Positions 1-8,321 of a DNA stretch of 64,000 nt are shown here, piece after piece (position 1 is the stretch's first letter; each line of letters begins with the position of its first letter). Origin of the DNA: Ideonella_A sp963843805. Its GTDB lineage: Bacteria; Pseudomonadota; Gammaproteobacteria; Burkholderiales; Burkholderiaceae_C. The notes under the pieces were generated by a model that was not told where the DNA came from, searched no databases, and saw only the letters and a program-made list of their open reading frames with translations. The position numbers and the translations under genes are program-made. The DNA lies in contig CAWJLY010000001.1 in assembly GCA_963843805.1 (NCBI GenBank), positions 434,001-498,000 on the forward strand, read 5' to 3'.

Positions 1-1226
1 CTGCTGCTCAGCCGGCGGCGATGCCCCGCCCGGTATCCCAGACCTGCAGCACGATCTGTTCGCCACGCCGGCGCGCGCTGACCAGCACGGTGCCGTCGAC
101 GGTATAACGGATCGCATTCGACACCAGGTTGCGCAGGATCCGCTCGACCAGCAACGGATCAGCATGAACCACGTGACGGCCGCCGCGCAGCCGCAGCGCC
201 AGACCCCTTCTCGAACGCCGTCGGCTCGAAGTGCAGGCGCAGCTTGCGCAAGATGTCGTCGACCTCGAACGACTGCGGGTTGACCGGCAACGCCGCCGCT
301 GTCGATTCGAGTGATGTCGAGCAACTCGGAGAACAGCGATTCGAGCGCGTCGACCGACGCATTGATGCTGTTGACCAGTTGCGCCACCTCGTCGTTTTGC
401 GCCTTGCTGCGCAACGCTTCGGCGAACAGGCCCATCGCGTGCAGCGGCTGACGCAGATCATGACTGGCGGCTGAAAAGAACTGGGTCTTCGCCCGGTTGG
501 CCACCTCGGCTTCGCGCCGTGCCTCTTCGGCGGCAAGCTTTTCGCCGCGCAGTTGCACCGCCAGTTCGTCGGCGTGAACCTTGAGATCGATCGCGCGCTG
601 CAGGGCCTGGCGATAGTTGCGCGCCAGCAGCGCGGTCATGCTGAAGATCAGCAGCAGGATGCCCGCCAGCTGCAAGCCGTAGCTGTTGCCGACCAGCGCG
701 ACGCGGGAGGCCATCGGCAGGAAACACAAGGCGCCGAACAGCAGATAGACGCGTGGCTGTGATGCCAGCACCGGAACGACCGCCACACAAAAGGTGTAGA
801 CGACGATGACCAGTGCGGTGCGCTGGTTGCTGTCGCCGTACGGATAGAACAACCAGGCGGCCAGCCCCCACATCGCCGCCGAAAACAAGGTGCCGTAGTT
901 CCACAAGCGGCGCCAGCGACGCCACTGCGCGAGCGTCTCGGTCTTCGTGTTCAGAAAACTGCGATAAAGCCAGAGTCGCAACGACCACCCGACACTGGCG
1001 GGAACCAGCCAGAGCAACGTCGCCCATGTCGGTGCCTGGGTGCGGAACAGCAGCAGCACAACAAAGATGCCGGCCAGATTGCCGGACAGGATGGCCGGCA
1101 TGTAGTCGAAGGTGCTTCGAACGTCCTCCTGCAAGGCGATCGATGCGGCGGTATCGGATACGGCAACGACTTCAACCGGGTCGGATGTGGACCGACGCGG
1201 TGCTGAACAAGCGTCGACGGGTTCAA
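1..1226 (-). CDS. membrane sensor histidine kinase, C-terminal part outside the window, frameshifted
   Basis: This is a two-component sensor kinase, read right to left and running off the window edge. After correction for frameshifts the N-terminal half shows about six hydrophobic segments (around 1090-620). A short coiled region and an H-box follow, with the motif SHDLRQPLHAMGLFAEAL near 470-415, where His is the phosphorylated residue. The ATP-binding domain follows, with N-box residues ERILRNLVSNAIRYT near 150-115 and a DTGRG G-box near 30. Reading frame changes occur near 295, 205 and 20, where a TGA interrupts the G-box. The start is uncertain: a TTG at 1226 overlaps the stop of the response regulator gene by four bases. 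That overlap suggests a co-translated pair. The signal sensed is unknown. Confidence 0.75.
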
Positions 1227-1966
1227 GCTCGCCCGCCCTGCCTCGCCCGCCAGGCGCCAAGCCCGCCGGGCACCTGCGACATCTGGCTGACCGCCAGCAC
1301 CGCCTGGGTTCGGGTGTTGACATCGAGGGCCCTCAGCACCGCAGCGACATGGTCTTTCACTGTTTCAACCGACAGGTTGAGTTCGCGTGCGATGAGCTTG
1401 TTGGGTTTGCCCTGCAGCAATTGGGCGAGCACTTCGGTTTGCCTGGGTGTCAACCCAAGCGCCTCAAGCCCACCCGGAGCACGCTGAAAATCGCTTTTCC
1501 ACGCGGCGTCGTGCACCGTCGATGAGCGCCCCTGATTGCCGTCGTCGGGCAGACCTGCGCCCGGCGAGGCACTGCCCATGGTCATCGGCGGAACATAAAT
1601 TCCGCCGGACATCACCAGATGCAAGGCCTCGAACAAGGTGTCGTTGCTGGCCCGCTTCGGGACGAAGCCCATCGCGCCGAGGTCGATCGAACGGATCACG
1701 TCGCTGGTACGGTCGGACGCCGACAACACAACGACCGGGATGGCCGGATAGGTATTGCGAAATTCAGTCAACACATCGAAACCATCGGCATCGCCGAGCT
1801 GCAGATCGAGCAGCACCAGATCGAAATCCGGGTCGCGCTGCAGGATTTCGCGGGCCACTCTGGCGCCACTGGCACCCATCACGCTGAGGTGGTCGCCAAG
1901 GCCTTGTATGACCTGCTGCAAGGCAACCAGAATCAGCGGATGGTCATCGATCAGCAGCACTTTCAT
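1223..1966 (-). CDS. LuxR/NarL-family response regulator
   Basis: Cytoplasmic transcription regulator of 247 residues, partner of the kinase encoded just downstream. The N-terminal receiver domain (about 1-120) begins MKVLLIDDHPLILV and contains the phospho-acceptor Asp in LVLLDLQLGDADGFDVL, a conserved Ser/Thr-like position in VVLSASD and a Lys in GFVPKRAS. A linker leads to a C-terminal LuxR-type helix-turn-helix (about 170-235) with LTPRQTEVLAQLLQGKPNKL and VKDHVAAVLRALDV. The ATG at 1966 is chosen because a GGAAG ribosome site lies just upstream and the receiver domain starts immediately. Targets are not evident. The frame is intact, unlike that of the kinase. Confidence 0.9.
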   Translation of the reverse strand: MKVLLIDDHPLILVALQQVIQGLGDHLSVMGASGARVAREILQRDPDFDLVLLDLQLGDADGFDVLTEFRNTYPAIPVVVLSASDRTSDVIRSIDLGAMGFVPKRASNDTLFEALHLVMSGGIYVPPMTMGSASPGAGLPDDGNQGRSSTVHDAAWKSDFQRAPGGLEALGLTPRQTEVLAQLLQGKPNKLIARELNLSVETVKDHVAAVLRALDVNTRTQAVLAVSQMSQVPGGLGAWRARQGGRA

Positions 1967-2074
1967 CGGACTTCCCCGGTGTTGGCACGGTGGTCGATCG
2001 TAGGTCCGGCCCCGCCAGTGAGCATGCACCCGCTGGGGGGATGTCGGCTGGACAGGCGGATCGCCTGCTTTCAA

Positions 2075-2529
2075 TCAGGTAAATCGCCGGCTGATCGATT
2101 CGGCGATGCAGACCGGCTTGTCCAGTGCCTTCGCGATGCATGCTTGCCTCGACAATCAGTTGCGCGCCACCATCGATCGGCTCGAAGGCCAGCAGCTTGA
2201 AACGTCCTCGCAGGCGGCTGCCCACCGGCACCGGTGACGGTGAACCGGACACGGTTCAAACCATAGTTGACGCCCATCCGCACGTCTGCGATCGTGAATG
2301 CCGACGCCGTCATTTCCGGCAGCAGGCTGAGCGTCAGAAAACCGTGGGCGATCGTCGCACCGAACGGCCCGGCGGCCGCCCGTACCGGATCGATGTGGAT
2401 CCATTGATGATCACCGGTAGCTTGCGCAAATTGATCGATGCGCTGCTGTTCGATGGTGATCCATTCGCTGTGCCCGAGGTCACTGCCGACCAGCGATCGA
2501 AGTTCGTCGAGCCTCTCGAAGTGCGTCAT
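2075..2529 (-). CDS. MaoC-like (R)-specific enoyl-CoA hydratase family protein, frameshifted
   Basis: A single hot-dog fold hydratase of about 150 residues. The conserved hydratase motif is clear: FAQATGDHQWIHIDPVRA, with the catalytic Asp and His, followed by GATIAHGFLTLSLLP. The protein then continues VNYGLNRVRF, and after a frame change near 2250 with GSRLRGRFKLLAFEPIDGG. A second frame change near 2118 restores the ending DKPVCIAESISRRFT before TGA at 2075. Such proteins hydrate trans-2-enoyl-CoA in fatty acid or polyhydroxyalkanoate metabolism; the true substrate cannot be told from sequence. The start ATG at 2529 gives the usual family length. It lies 22 bases after the ParA-like gene and may share its transcript. 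Confidence 0.82.
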
Positions 2530-2551
2530 TCGTTCCCTGCCGTGCTGCTTG

Positions 2552-3187
2552 TCATTCGTAGATTGTCGGTGCGGCTTCAAGCCATTCGATGATGGGCTGC
2601 CACTGCGTCAGGTCGCGTTCGACCCGGTTGGGATTGATATCCCACAAGCTGAGCCCGCGTGCAGCGAGCTGGACGTAGTTTTGTGTATCGCGCAGCTGGC
2701 CGATCACCGGAACCGCAAGCGTTGACAGAAACTGACGCAATTGTTCGGCCGCAATCGTATTTTCGCGCACCCGCATGGCGACCAGACCGACTCGTAATCT
2801 GCCCGCACGCTTGTGGGCCAGCAGTTGCGTGATGAAGGGGTGAGTCGCCTGGATATCGAACAGACTCGGCTGCAACGGAATCAACACGCGGTCGGCCAGT
2901 TTCAGCACCGCATCCAGGCGCTTGCCGTGCAAGGCCGCGGGTGTGTCGAGCACGACATGGCTGGTGCCCTTGGGCGGTTTCACCACCTCGTCACGGTCGA
3001 TTTCCCAGCTCAGGATCGGCGCCGCCTCGGGTGGCCGCAACGCCAGCCACTGGCGCGATGAATGCTGGCGATCGACATCGCCCAGCATCACGGCGTGGCC
3101 GCGCGCCGCAAAATAGCCCGCCAACTGAGTCGACAAGGTGCTTTTGCCCACACCCCCCTTGGGATTCGCCACCACGATGACCGGCAT
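2552..3187 (-). CDS. ParA-family (MinD/ParA-like) ATPase
   Basis: A 211-residue Walker-type ATPase, intact. It begins MPVIVVANPKGGVGKSTLST, a deviant Walker A box with the signature Lys, and has a DTPAALHGKRLDAVLKLADRV stretch matching the Walker B region and RVLIPLQPSLFDIQAT further on. Chromosomal and plasmid ParA proteins position DNA or protein cargo. No ParB gene or parS-like site is next to it, so this is probably an orphan ParA of the kind that positions another protein or complex. It heads a small minus-strand group with the MaoC-like gene and is divergent from the kefF-like gene. Confidence 0.85.
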   Translation of the reverse strand: MPVIVVANPKGGVGKSTLSTQLAGYFAARGHAVMLGDVDRQHSSRQWLALRPPEAAPILSWEIDRDEVVKPPKGTSHVVLDTPAALHGKRLDAVLKLADRVLIPLQPSLFDIQATHPFITQLLAHKRAGRLRVGLVAMRVRENTIAAEQLRQFLSTLAVPVIGQLRDTQNYVQLAARGLSLWDINPNRVERDLTQWQPIIEWLEAAPTIYE

Positions 3188-3339
3188 TCGTCCTCCCCGG
3201 ATTGAGCCGCCTGCACACGGTTGCCGCCGCCGGCAGCGCCGGTCGGTTTGCGGCAATACTGCCAGCAAACGCCAATAATGCCAGGGTCGTTTCCCGTAAT
3301 CCGTCTCTCGCGGCGATGCTTCCATATCGACCCCACCCC

Positions 3340-4026
3340 ATGCAAGCCGCAAAAATCCTGGTGATCGCTGCGCATCCGGCGATGGAATATTCAAGACTGA
3401 CGCGCCGGCTGATGCGTGCAGCCGCCAGCGCGGCAACCGATGACGTGGCGGCCGGCAACTCGGTCGAGGTACGGGATCTTTATGCCCTCTATCCCGATTA
3501 TCTGGTCGACGTGGCGGTCGAGCAGGCCGCCTTGTCGCGGGCAGACCTGATCGTCTGGCTGCATCCGATCCACTGGTACAGCATGCCGCCGCTGATGAAG
3601 CTCTGGCTCGACGACGTGCTGGCCTTCGGCTGGGCCTATGGGCCTGGCGGCGAGGCACTGCGAGGCAAGAATCTCTGGCTGGTCACGAGCACCGGCGGTG
3701 ACGACGATTCGTACCGACCTGACGGTCACAACCGCTATTTTTTCGACGCTTTTCTGCCGCCCTACGAACAAACCGCCGCACTGTGCGGCATGCGCTTCCT
3801 GCCGCCACTGGTGCTGCACGGCGCGCACCGGATTACCCAGGACGAGATCGATCGCCATGCCGAGTTGCTGGCGCAGCGTCTGGGCGACTACCCGGCATGG
3901 CCAGAACTGGCGCAACTCGACGACTGCATCGATTGCCAGATTCCGGGTGATGCCCGCCCGGCCGAACGCGGCGAGCGTCTGCGCGGTGCCCCGCTGTTGG
4001 CCAGCAAACCGGAGAGGGTCGGCTGA
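3340..4026 (+). CDS. KefF-like NAD(P)H-dependent oxidoreductase
   Basis: Flavodoxin-fold quinone reductase of 228 residues, probably the soluble regulatory partner of the antiporter encoded next. Visible motifs are ILVIAAHPAMEYSRLTRRLM (N-terminal FMN-binding loop), LIVWLHPIHWYSMPPLMKLW and LWLVTSTGGDDDSYRPDG, all typical of the KefF/KefG/MdaB group. The ATG at 3340 is chosen because it puts the beta-alpha-beta fold at the N-terminus; earlier in-frame starts add no conserved sequence. Its TGA overlaps the ATG of the antiporter by one base, so the two are translationally coupled. In E. coli, KefF stimulates KefC during electrophile stress; that role here is by analogy. Confidence 0.85.
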   Translation: MQAAKILVIAAHPAMEYSRLTRRLMRAAASAATDDVAAGNSVEVRDLYALYPDYLVDVAVEQAALSRADLIVWLHPIHWYSMPPLMKLWLDDVLAFGWAYGPGGEALRGKNLWLVTSTGGDDDSYRPDGHNRYFFDAFLPPYEQTAALCGMRFLPPLVLHGAHRITQDEIDRHAELLAQRLGDYPAWPELAQLDDCIDCQIPGDARPAERGERLRGAPLLASKPERVG

Positions 4027-5942
4027 TGGAGCACAGTTCGTGGTTGACCACCAGCCTGATCTACCTCGGCGCTGCCGTGCTGGCCGTGCCGCTGGCCCGC
4101 TTGCTCGGCCTCGGTTCGATCATCGGTTATCTGGCGGCCGGCATCGCGATCGGTCCGTGGGGTTTGCGGCTGGTCACCGATACCCAGGACATCCTGCATT
4201 TCGCCGAGTTCGGCGTCGTGCTGATGCTGTTTCTGGTCGGACTCGAACTGGAGCCACGGCGTCTGTGGGCGATGCGCAAGCCCATTTTCGGCTGGGGCAG
4301 TTTCCAACTGTTCGGCTCGGCAGCGCTGATGATCGGTCTTGCGCTGCTGGCCGCCATGCTGGCTGGCTGGCTGGCAATCGACTGGCGGATCGCCACGGTC
4401 GCTGCGCTGGGCCTCGCGTTGTCATCGACCGCGATCGGACTCGGCGCTTTGGCCGAACGCAATCTCATGTCCACCAGCTCCGGGCAAAGTGTGCTCAGCG
4501 TCGCGTTGCTGCAGGATGTCGCGGCGATTCCGATCCTGGCGCTGATCCCGCTGCTGGCCGTCGGCGCCGCCAGCGGCAGCGCCGGAAGCGATGGCTGGCT
4601 GGGCGCGGCCAAAGCGGTCGGGGTGATTGCGGCGATTGTGCTGGGCGGGCGTTTGCTGCTGCGCCCGGCACTGCGCTGGATCGCACGCAGCCGGACACCG
4701 GAGATCTTTACCGCTGCATCACTTCTGCTTGTGGTTGCCACCGCAGCATTGATGCAGTCGGTCGGCTTGTCGATGGCGCTCGGCGCCTTCCTGGCCGGCG
4801 TGCTGCTGGCCGAAAGCGAATACCGACGCGAGCTCGAAACCGACCTCGAACCCTTCAAGGGCCTGCTGCTCGGCCTGTTTTTCATGGCGGTCGGAATGAC
4901 CATCGACTTTGCAGTTGTCCTCGAGCGGCCGCTGCTGATGCTGGTGCTGGTTGCCGGTTTTCTGCTCGTCAAGGCTGGCATGTTGTGGCTGATGGCCAGG
5001 CTGATGGCGCTGCCGGCCGGCGAGCGGCCGGTTTTTGTCATCCTGCTGGCGCAAGGTGGCGAATTCGGCTTCGTCGTCTTCCAGACCGCCGAACAGGCCC
5101 GGGTGATCGATGCGGCGAGCAGTTCGCTGCTGGTCGCTGTGGTCGCTATCTCGATGCTGCTGACCCCGCTGCTGCTGGTGCTCGCCGACCGCTCGGCGGC
5201 GCATCGTCGGCAGACGGCCAAGCGGCCATCGATGCCGGAAATCGACGAGGCGCAGCAGGCGCCGGTCATCATCGTCGGCTTCGGTCGTTATGGCCAGATC
5301 GTCGGCCGGCTGATGTACGCCAACGGCATCACCCCGACCGTGCTCGATCACGATGCCGAACAGATCGAGGCGATGCGTCGATTCGGTTGGCGCGTTTTTT
5401 ATGGCGACGCGACGCGGCTCGACCTGATGCGCATGGCCGGCGCGCAGGAGGCGCGCGTGCTGGTACTGGCAATCGATGATCTCGACCAGAGCCTGCGGGT
5501 GGCCAAGATGGTCCGCGAACATTTCCCCCGCCTGACCATCGTCGCGCGGGCGCGCAACGTGCGGCACCTGTTCGCGCTGCGCGAGCTCGGCATATCGTTG
5601 ATCGAGCGCGAGACACTCGACTCGGCCTTGATGAGCGGGCGCAGCGTGCTCGAACTGCTGGGCTGGGAGGCGCATCAGGCACGCAATCTGGCCCTGCGCT
5701 TTCGCCGCCACACGGTGGCCCAGCTCGATGCCATGGCAGCCGACTGGAAAGACGAAGCCAAGCTGATTGCCGGTGCCAAGGCGGGGCGTCAGCAACTCGA
5801 ATCACTGTTCGCCCAGGAGCGCGCAGCCGCCAGGCAACGCGCCAAACCATGGGACTCGACCAACGAACGCGACGGCGGGCGATGGCGTGTCGATCGACGG
5901 TGCCACCCCTTCTTAATGCAAATGCCTTTGCAATGGCGTTAA
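4026..5942 (+). CDS. KefB/KefC-type glutathione-regulated K+/H+ antiporter
   Basis: Inner-membrane monovalent cation/proton antiporter of 638 residues with two parts. Residues 1 to about 385 form a 12-13 segment Na/H exchanger domain (for example GSIIGYLAAGIAIGPWGL, LVGLELEPRRLW, LLQDVAAIPIL and GGEFGFVVFQTAEQA). From about 413 there is a TrkA-N (RCK) domain with the Rossmann loop VIIVGFGRYGQIVGRLM, which in this family binds glutathione or nucleotide and gates the channel. The pair with the kefF-like gene supports potassium efflux with cytoplasmic acidification during electrophile stress. The last codons overlap the palindrome at 5917-5932. The final ten or so residues look unconserved, so the true end could be slightly earlier. 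Confidence 0.9.
   Translation: MEHSSWLTTSLIYLGAAVLAVPLARLLGLGSIIGYLAAGIAIGPWGLRLVTDTQDILHFAEFGVVLMLFLVGLELEPRRLWAMRKPIFGWGSFQLFGSAALMIGLALLAAMLAGWLAIDWRIATVAALGLALSSTAIGLGALAERNLMSTSSGQSVLSVALLQDVAAIPILALIPLLAVGAASGSAGSDGWLGAAKAVGVIAAIVLGGRLLLRPALRWIARSRTPEIFTAASLLLVVATAALMQSVGLSMALGAFLAGVLLAESEYRRELETDLEPFKGLLLGLFFMAVGMTIDFAVVLERPLLMLVLVAGFLLVKAGMLWLMARLMALPAGERPVFVILLAQGGEFGFVVFQTAEQARVIDAASSSLLVAVVAISMLLTPLLLVLADRSAAHRRQTAKRPSMPEIDEAQQAPVIIVGFGRYGQIVGRLMYANGITPTVLDHDAEQIEAMRRFGWRVFYGDATRLDLMRMAGAQEARVLVLAIDDLDQSLRVAKMVREHFPRLTIVARARNVRHLFALRELGISLIERETLDSALMSGRSVLELLGWEAHQARNLALRFRRHTVAQLDAMAADWKDEAKLIAGAKAGRQQLESLFAQERAAARQRAKPWDSTNERDGGRWRVDRRCHPFLMQMPLQWR
5917..5932. promoter_or_regulatory. 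candidate Zur/Fur operator (16-bp palindrome)
   Basis: TGCAAA, four bases, TTTGCA: a perfect inverted repeat inside an A/T-richer patch, 20 bases upstream of the Zur-type gene start. Size, symmetry and position suit an autoregulatory Fur-family operator for the zinc operon. I could not compare it with a betaproteobacterial Zur consensus. Confidence 0.45.
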
Positions 5943-5951
5943 GATGCGCCA

Positions 5952-6389
5952 ATGGAACGATCGACCCGCCAACGCCGCGCTGTGCTGGATGCACTGGCCG
6001 GCAGCGGACTGACGCTGAACCCCCCCGCGATTCTCGAGATGGCACGCCAGGACGCGCCAGGCCTCAACCTGTCGACGGTCTATCGGCAGATCAAGGCGCT
6101 GGAAGCTGACGGCGAGATCGTCAAGGTCGAGTTGCCGGGCCAGCCGGCGCGATTCGAGGTGCGTTGTGGCCAGGCCAACCATCTGCCGGCTGCGAGACCG
6201 GCTGCGCACGCCAACGGCCAGCCCCATCACCATCATCACTTTCATTGCACCGCTTGTGAGGTGGTGGTGGCGATCCATGCATGCCCGGGCAACATGCAGT
6301 CGCTCGCACCGCGCGGTTATCAGGTCGAGGCGCATGACCTGATCCTGCACGGCAAATGTCCGGCCTGCGCTGATCGGGCAAGCGCATGA
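5952..6389 (+). CDS. zur: Fur-family zinc uptake regulator (Zur-like)
   Basis: A 145-residue metal-responsive repressor. The winged helix is in the first 75 residues (RSTRQRRAVLDALAGSGLTL, then LNLSTVYRQIKALEADGEIV, the recognition helix). The C-terminal half has a His run followed by CTAC and ends with CPAC, the two CXXC pairs that hold structural zinc. The His run HHHHHFH is the usual metal-binding segment. It is called Zur instead of Fur because it leads an operon with znuC, znuB and znuA. The stop overlaps the start of the next small frame (ATGA). A palindrome 20 bases upstream may be its own operator. Confidence 0.82.
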   Translation: MERSTRQRRAVLDALAGSGLTLNPPAILEMARQDAPGLNLSTVYRQIKALEADGEIVKVELPGQPARFEVRCGQANHLPAARPAAHANGQPHHHHHFHCTACEVVVAIHACPGNMQSLAPRGYQVEAHDLILHGKCPACADRASA

Positions 6390-6505
6390 TGTTCAAGAAC
6401 AGCATCTTGATGAGTTCGGCGCTGGCTCGCATGGCCGGCGCGGTCGCGTTGATCGCTGTGCTGTGGCTGGCCGTGGCGTGGGCAATTTCCGGCATCACAG
6501 GCTGA
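6386..6505 (+). CDS. 39-residue single-pass membrane peptide in the zinc operon
   Basis: A short frame beginning with two Met codons, overlapping the stop of the zur-like gene by four bases and ending just before or inside the start of znuC. It encodes a basic N-terminus (MMFKNS), one hydrophobic helix at about residues 17-35 (AGAVALIAVLWLAVAWAIS) and a short tail. The coupling on both sides and the clear hydrophobic segment favour a real gene. No family is recognised. It could be a small accessory subunit or simply a translation-coupling leader. Confidence 0.5.
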   Translation: MMFKNSILMSSALARMAGAVALIAVLWLAVAWAISGITG

Positions 6506-7443
6506 ACAACTTGATTCTGCAACCGCCTGAGGTGGCATCGGCCGCCACGCCGCGACCGGTGCCGCCGCTCGCACCTGCCGCCATCACGATCGACAACCTG
6601 ACGATCAGCTATCGGCAGCATCCTGCAATTCATCACCTGAGCTGCTGCTTCCGTGCCGGCTCGCTGACTGCCATCGTCGGGCCCAACGGCGCCGGCAAGA
6701 GTTCGCTGCTGGATGCACTGGTCGGTCGCATCGTGCCCACGACCGGCCGGGTCGAACTCGCCGTCACAGGCCGCAGCCGGGTTGCCTACCTGCCGCAGCA
6801 AAGCCAGATCGACCGCAGTTTTCCGCTGCGCGTGATCGATGTCGTGATGCTGGGCGCCTGGCCGGTGCTCGGCTTGTTCGGCGCCGCGTCGGCATCGATC
6901 CGCCGCCGCGCTGCGGCCGCCTTGCAGCAGGTCGGCCTGGGCGGTCTCGATCAGCGAATGGTCGGCGAGCTGTCGGTGGGTCAGTTTCAGCGGGTGCTGT
7001 TTGCGCGGGTATTGCTGCAGGATGCACCGTTGATCCTGCTCGATGAACCGTTCAATGCCATCGATTCCCGGACCACCGTCGATCTGCTGAAACTGATTCA
7101 TCACTGGCATGCCGAAGGCCGCACCGTGCTGGCGGTGCTGCACGACCTCGATCAGGTGCGAGCGCATTTCCCGGACACCCTGTTGCTGGCTCGCGAGCCG
7201 GTGGCGTTCGGTGCCAGCCTGGAGGTGCTGACCGAGCCCAATCTGCTGCGCGCGCGAGTTCTGGCCGAACGCTGGGACGATGCCGCGGCCTGGTGCCATC
7301 GCGACGATGCGGGCACCGTTCCAGCTGATGCCGCGGGTGGGGTCGAAGTCGGTCGGCACGGCCATGCGCATGCCCATGACAGCGCGTCACATTCACACCC
7401 ACATCACCAATACGCAGCACCGCGGCAGCCCACTGGCCGATGA
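6463..7443 (+). CDS. znuC: zinc ABC transporter ATP-binding protein with His-rich tail
   Basis: ATPase of a metal-chelate ABC importer, acting on the inner face of the membrane. Visible are Walker A (VGPNGAGKSSLLDALVG), the Q-loop (VAYLPQQSQID), the signature LSVGQFQRVLFARVLLQ, Walker B (LILLDEPFNAID) and the H-loop (VLAVLHDLDQ). The last 30 residues are His-rich (RHGHAHAHDSASHSHPHH), which could bind zinc and sense or buffer it. The start is uncertain: GTG 6463 overlaps the small membrane frame, while TTG 6511 follows that frame's stop. Neither has a convincing ribosome site. The stop overlaps the permease start by four bases. Confidence 0.87.
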   Translation: MAGRGVGNFRHHRLNNLILQPPEVASAATPRPVPPLAPAAITIDNLTISYRQHPAIHHLSCCFRAGSLTAIVGPNGAGKSSLLDALVGRIVPTTGRVELAVTGRSRVAYLPQQSQIDRSFPLRVIDVVMLGAWPVLGLFGAASASIRRRAAAALQQVGLGGLDQRMVGELSVGQFQRVLFARVLLQDAPLILLDEPFNAIDSRTTVDLLKLIHHWHAEGRTVLAVLHDLDQVRAHFPDTLLLAREPVAFGASLEVLTEPNLLRARVLAERWDDAAAWCHRDDAGTVPADAAGGVEVGRHGHAHAHDSASHSHPHHQYAAPRQPTGR

Positions 7444-8321
7444 CGCTGACGCTGACAGCCCTGTTGATCCAGCCGTTCGTCGAATTCGGCTTCATGCGAC
7501 GTGCGCTGGTGGCGACGCTTGCCTTGGCACTGAGTTGCGGGCCGATCGGCACCCTGCTGGTGTTGCGTCGAATGAGCCTGGTTGGCGACGCGATCGCCCA
7601 CGCCCTGCTCCCCGGCGCTGCACTGGCCTTCATCGTCTTCGGCTATTCACTGTGGGCGATGAGCATCGGGGGCTTCATCGCGGCGATGCTGGTTGCCGCG
7701 ATGGCCGGGTTGGTGGCCCGGCTGACCCCGCAGCGCGAAGACGCCAGCTTCGCCGCGTTCTACCTGATCGCCCTGGCAGCGGGCGTGATGATCATCTCGA
7801 CTCGGGGCAGCAGCGTCGACCTGATGCACGTGCTGTTCGGCAGCGTGTTGGCCGTCGACGACGACTCGCTGCTGCTGATCGCCGCCATCGCGAGCGTCAG
7901 CCTGCTGGCACTGGCCGTGATCTATCGGCCCTTGGTCGTCGACTGTTTCGACCCCGGCTTCCTGCGCTCGCTGGGCGGTGCCGGTGGCTGGGTCCACGGC
8001 CTGTTCCTGGTCCTGCTGGTGCTCAATCTGGTCGGCGGTTTTCAGGCCTTGGGCACGCTGATGGCGGTCGGCTTGATGATGTTGCCCGCAACCGCTGCTC
8101 GATTCTGGGCCTCCGATGTCTGGAGCCTGGCCGCGGTGGCCAGCCTGATTGCGGTTGCCAGCGCGTGGGGTGGCCTGCTGCTGTCGTTTCACGCGCAATG
8201 GCCTTCCGGGCCGGCGATCGTCTTGCTGGCCGGGGCGTTCTACATGCTGTCGTTGCTGGTCGGCCGGCGCGACAGCTTGCTGGCACGAATTCGCGGCCGT
8301 CGCGCGCATCGCGAACTGTGA
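7440..8321 (+). CDS. znuB: zinc ABC transporter permease
   Basis: Inner-membrane permease of the ABC-3 family, 293 residues, with about eight hydrophobic segments. The family motif LRRMSLVGDAIAHALLPGAA is near residues 42-61, and GTLMAVGLMMLPATAARFW lies in the C-terminal third. The start overlaps znuC (ATGA) and the stop overlaps the znuA start, so the transporter is one translational unit. Zinc is the expected substrate because of the Zur-type regulator. Manganese cannot be excluded for this family. Confidence 0.9.
   Translation: MTLTLTALLIQPFVEFGFMRRALVATLALALSCGPIGTLLVLRRMSLVGDAIAHALLPGAALAFIVFGYSLWAMSIGGFIAAMLVAAMAGLVARLTPQREDASFAAFYLIALAAGVMIISTRGSSVDLMHVLFGSVLAVDDDSLLLIAAIASVSLLALAVIYRPLVVDCFDPGFLRSLGGAGGWVHGLFLVLLVLNLVGGFQALGTLMAVGLMMLPATAARFWASDVWSLAAVASLIAVASAWGGLLLSFHAQWPSGPAIVLLAGAFYMLSLLVGRRDSLLARIRGRRAHREL

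Noticed and set aside
2552..3187. ParA-like gene as part of a plasmid or chromosome partition system
   Set aside because: There is no parB neighbour and no parS-like palindromes; it reads better as an orphan ParA.
3202..3339. In-frame extension of the kefF-like protein to 3202
   Set aside because: The extra 46 residues have no similarity to the family and no ribosome site; the flavodoxin fold begins at ATG 3340.
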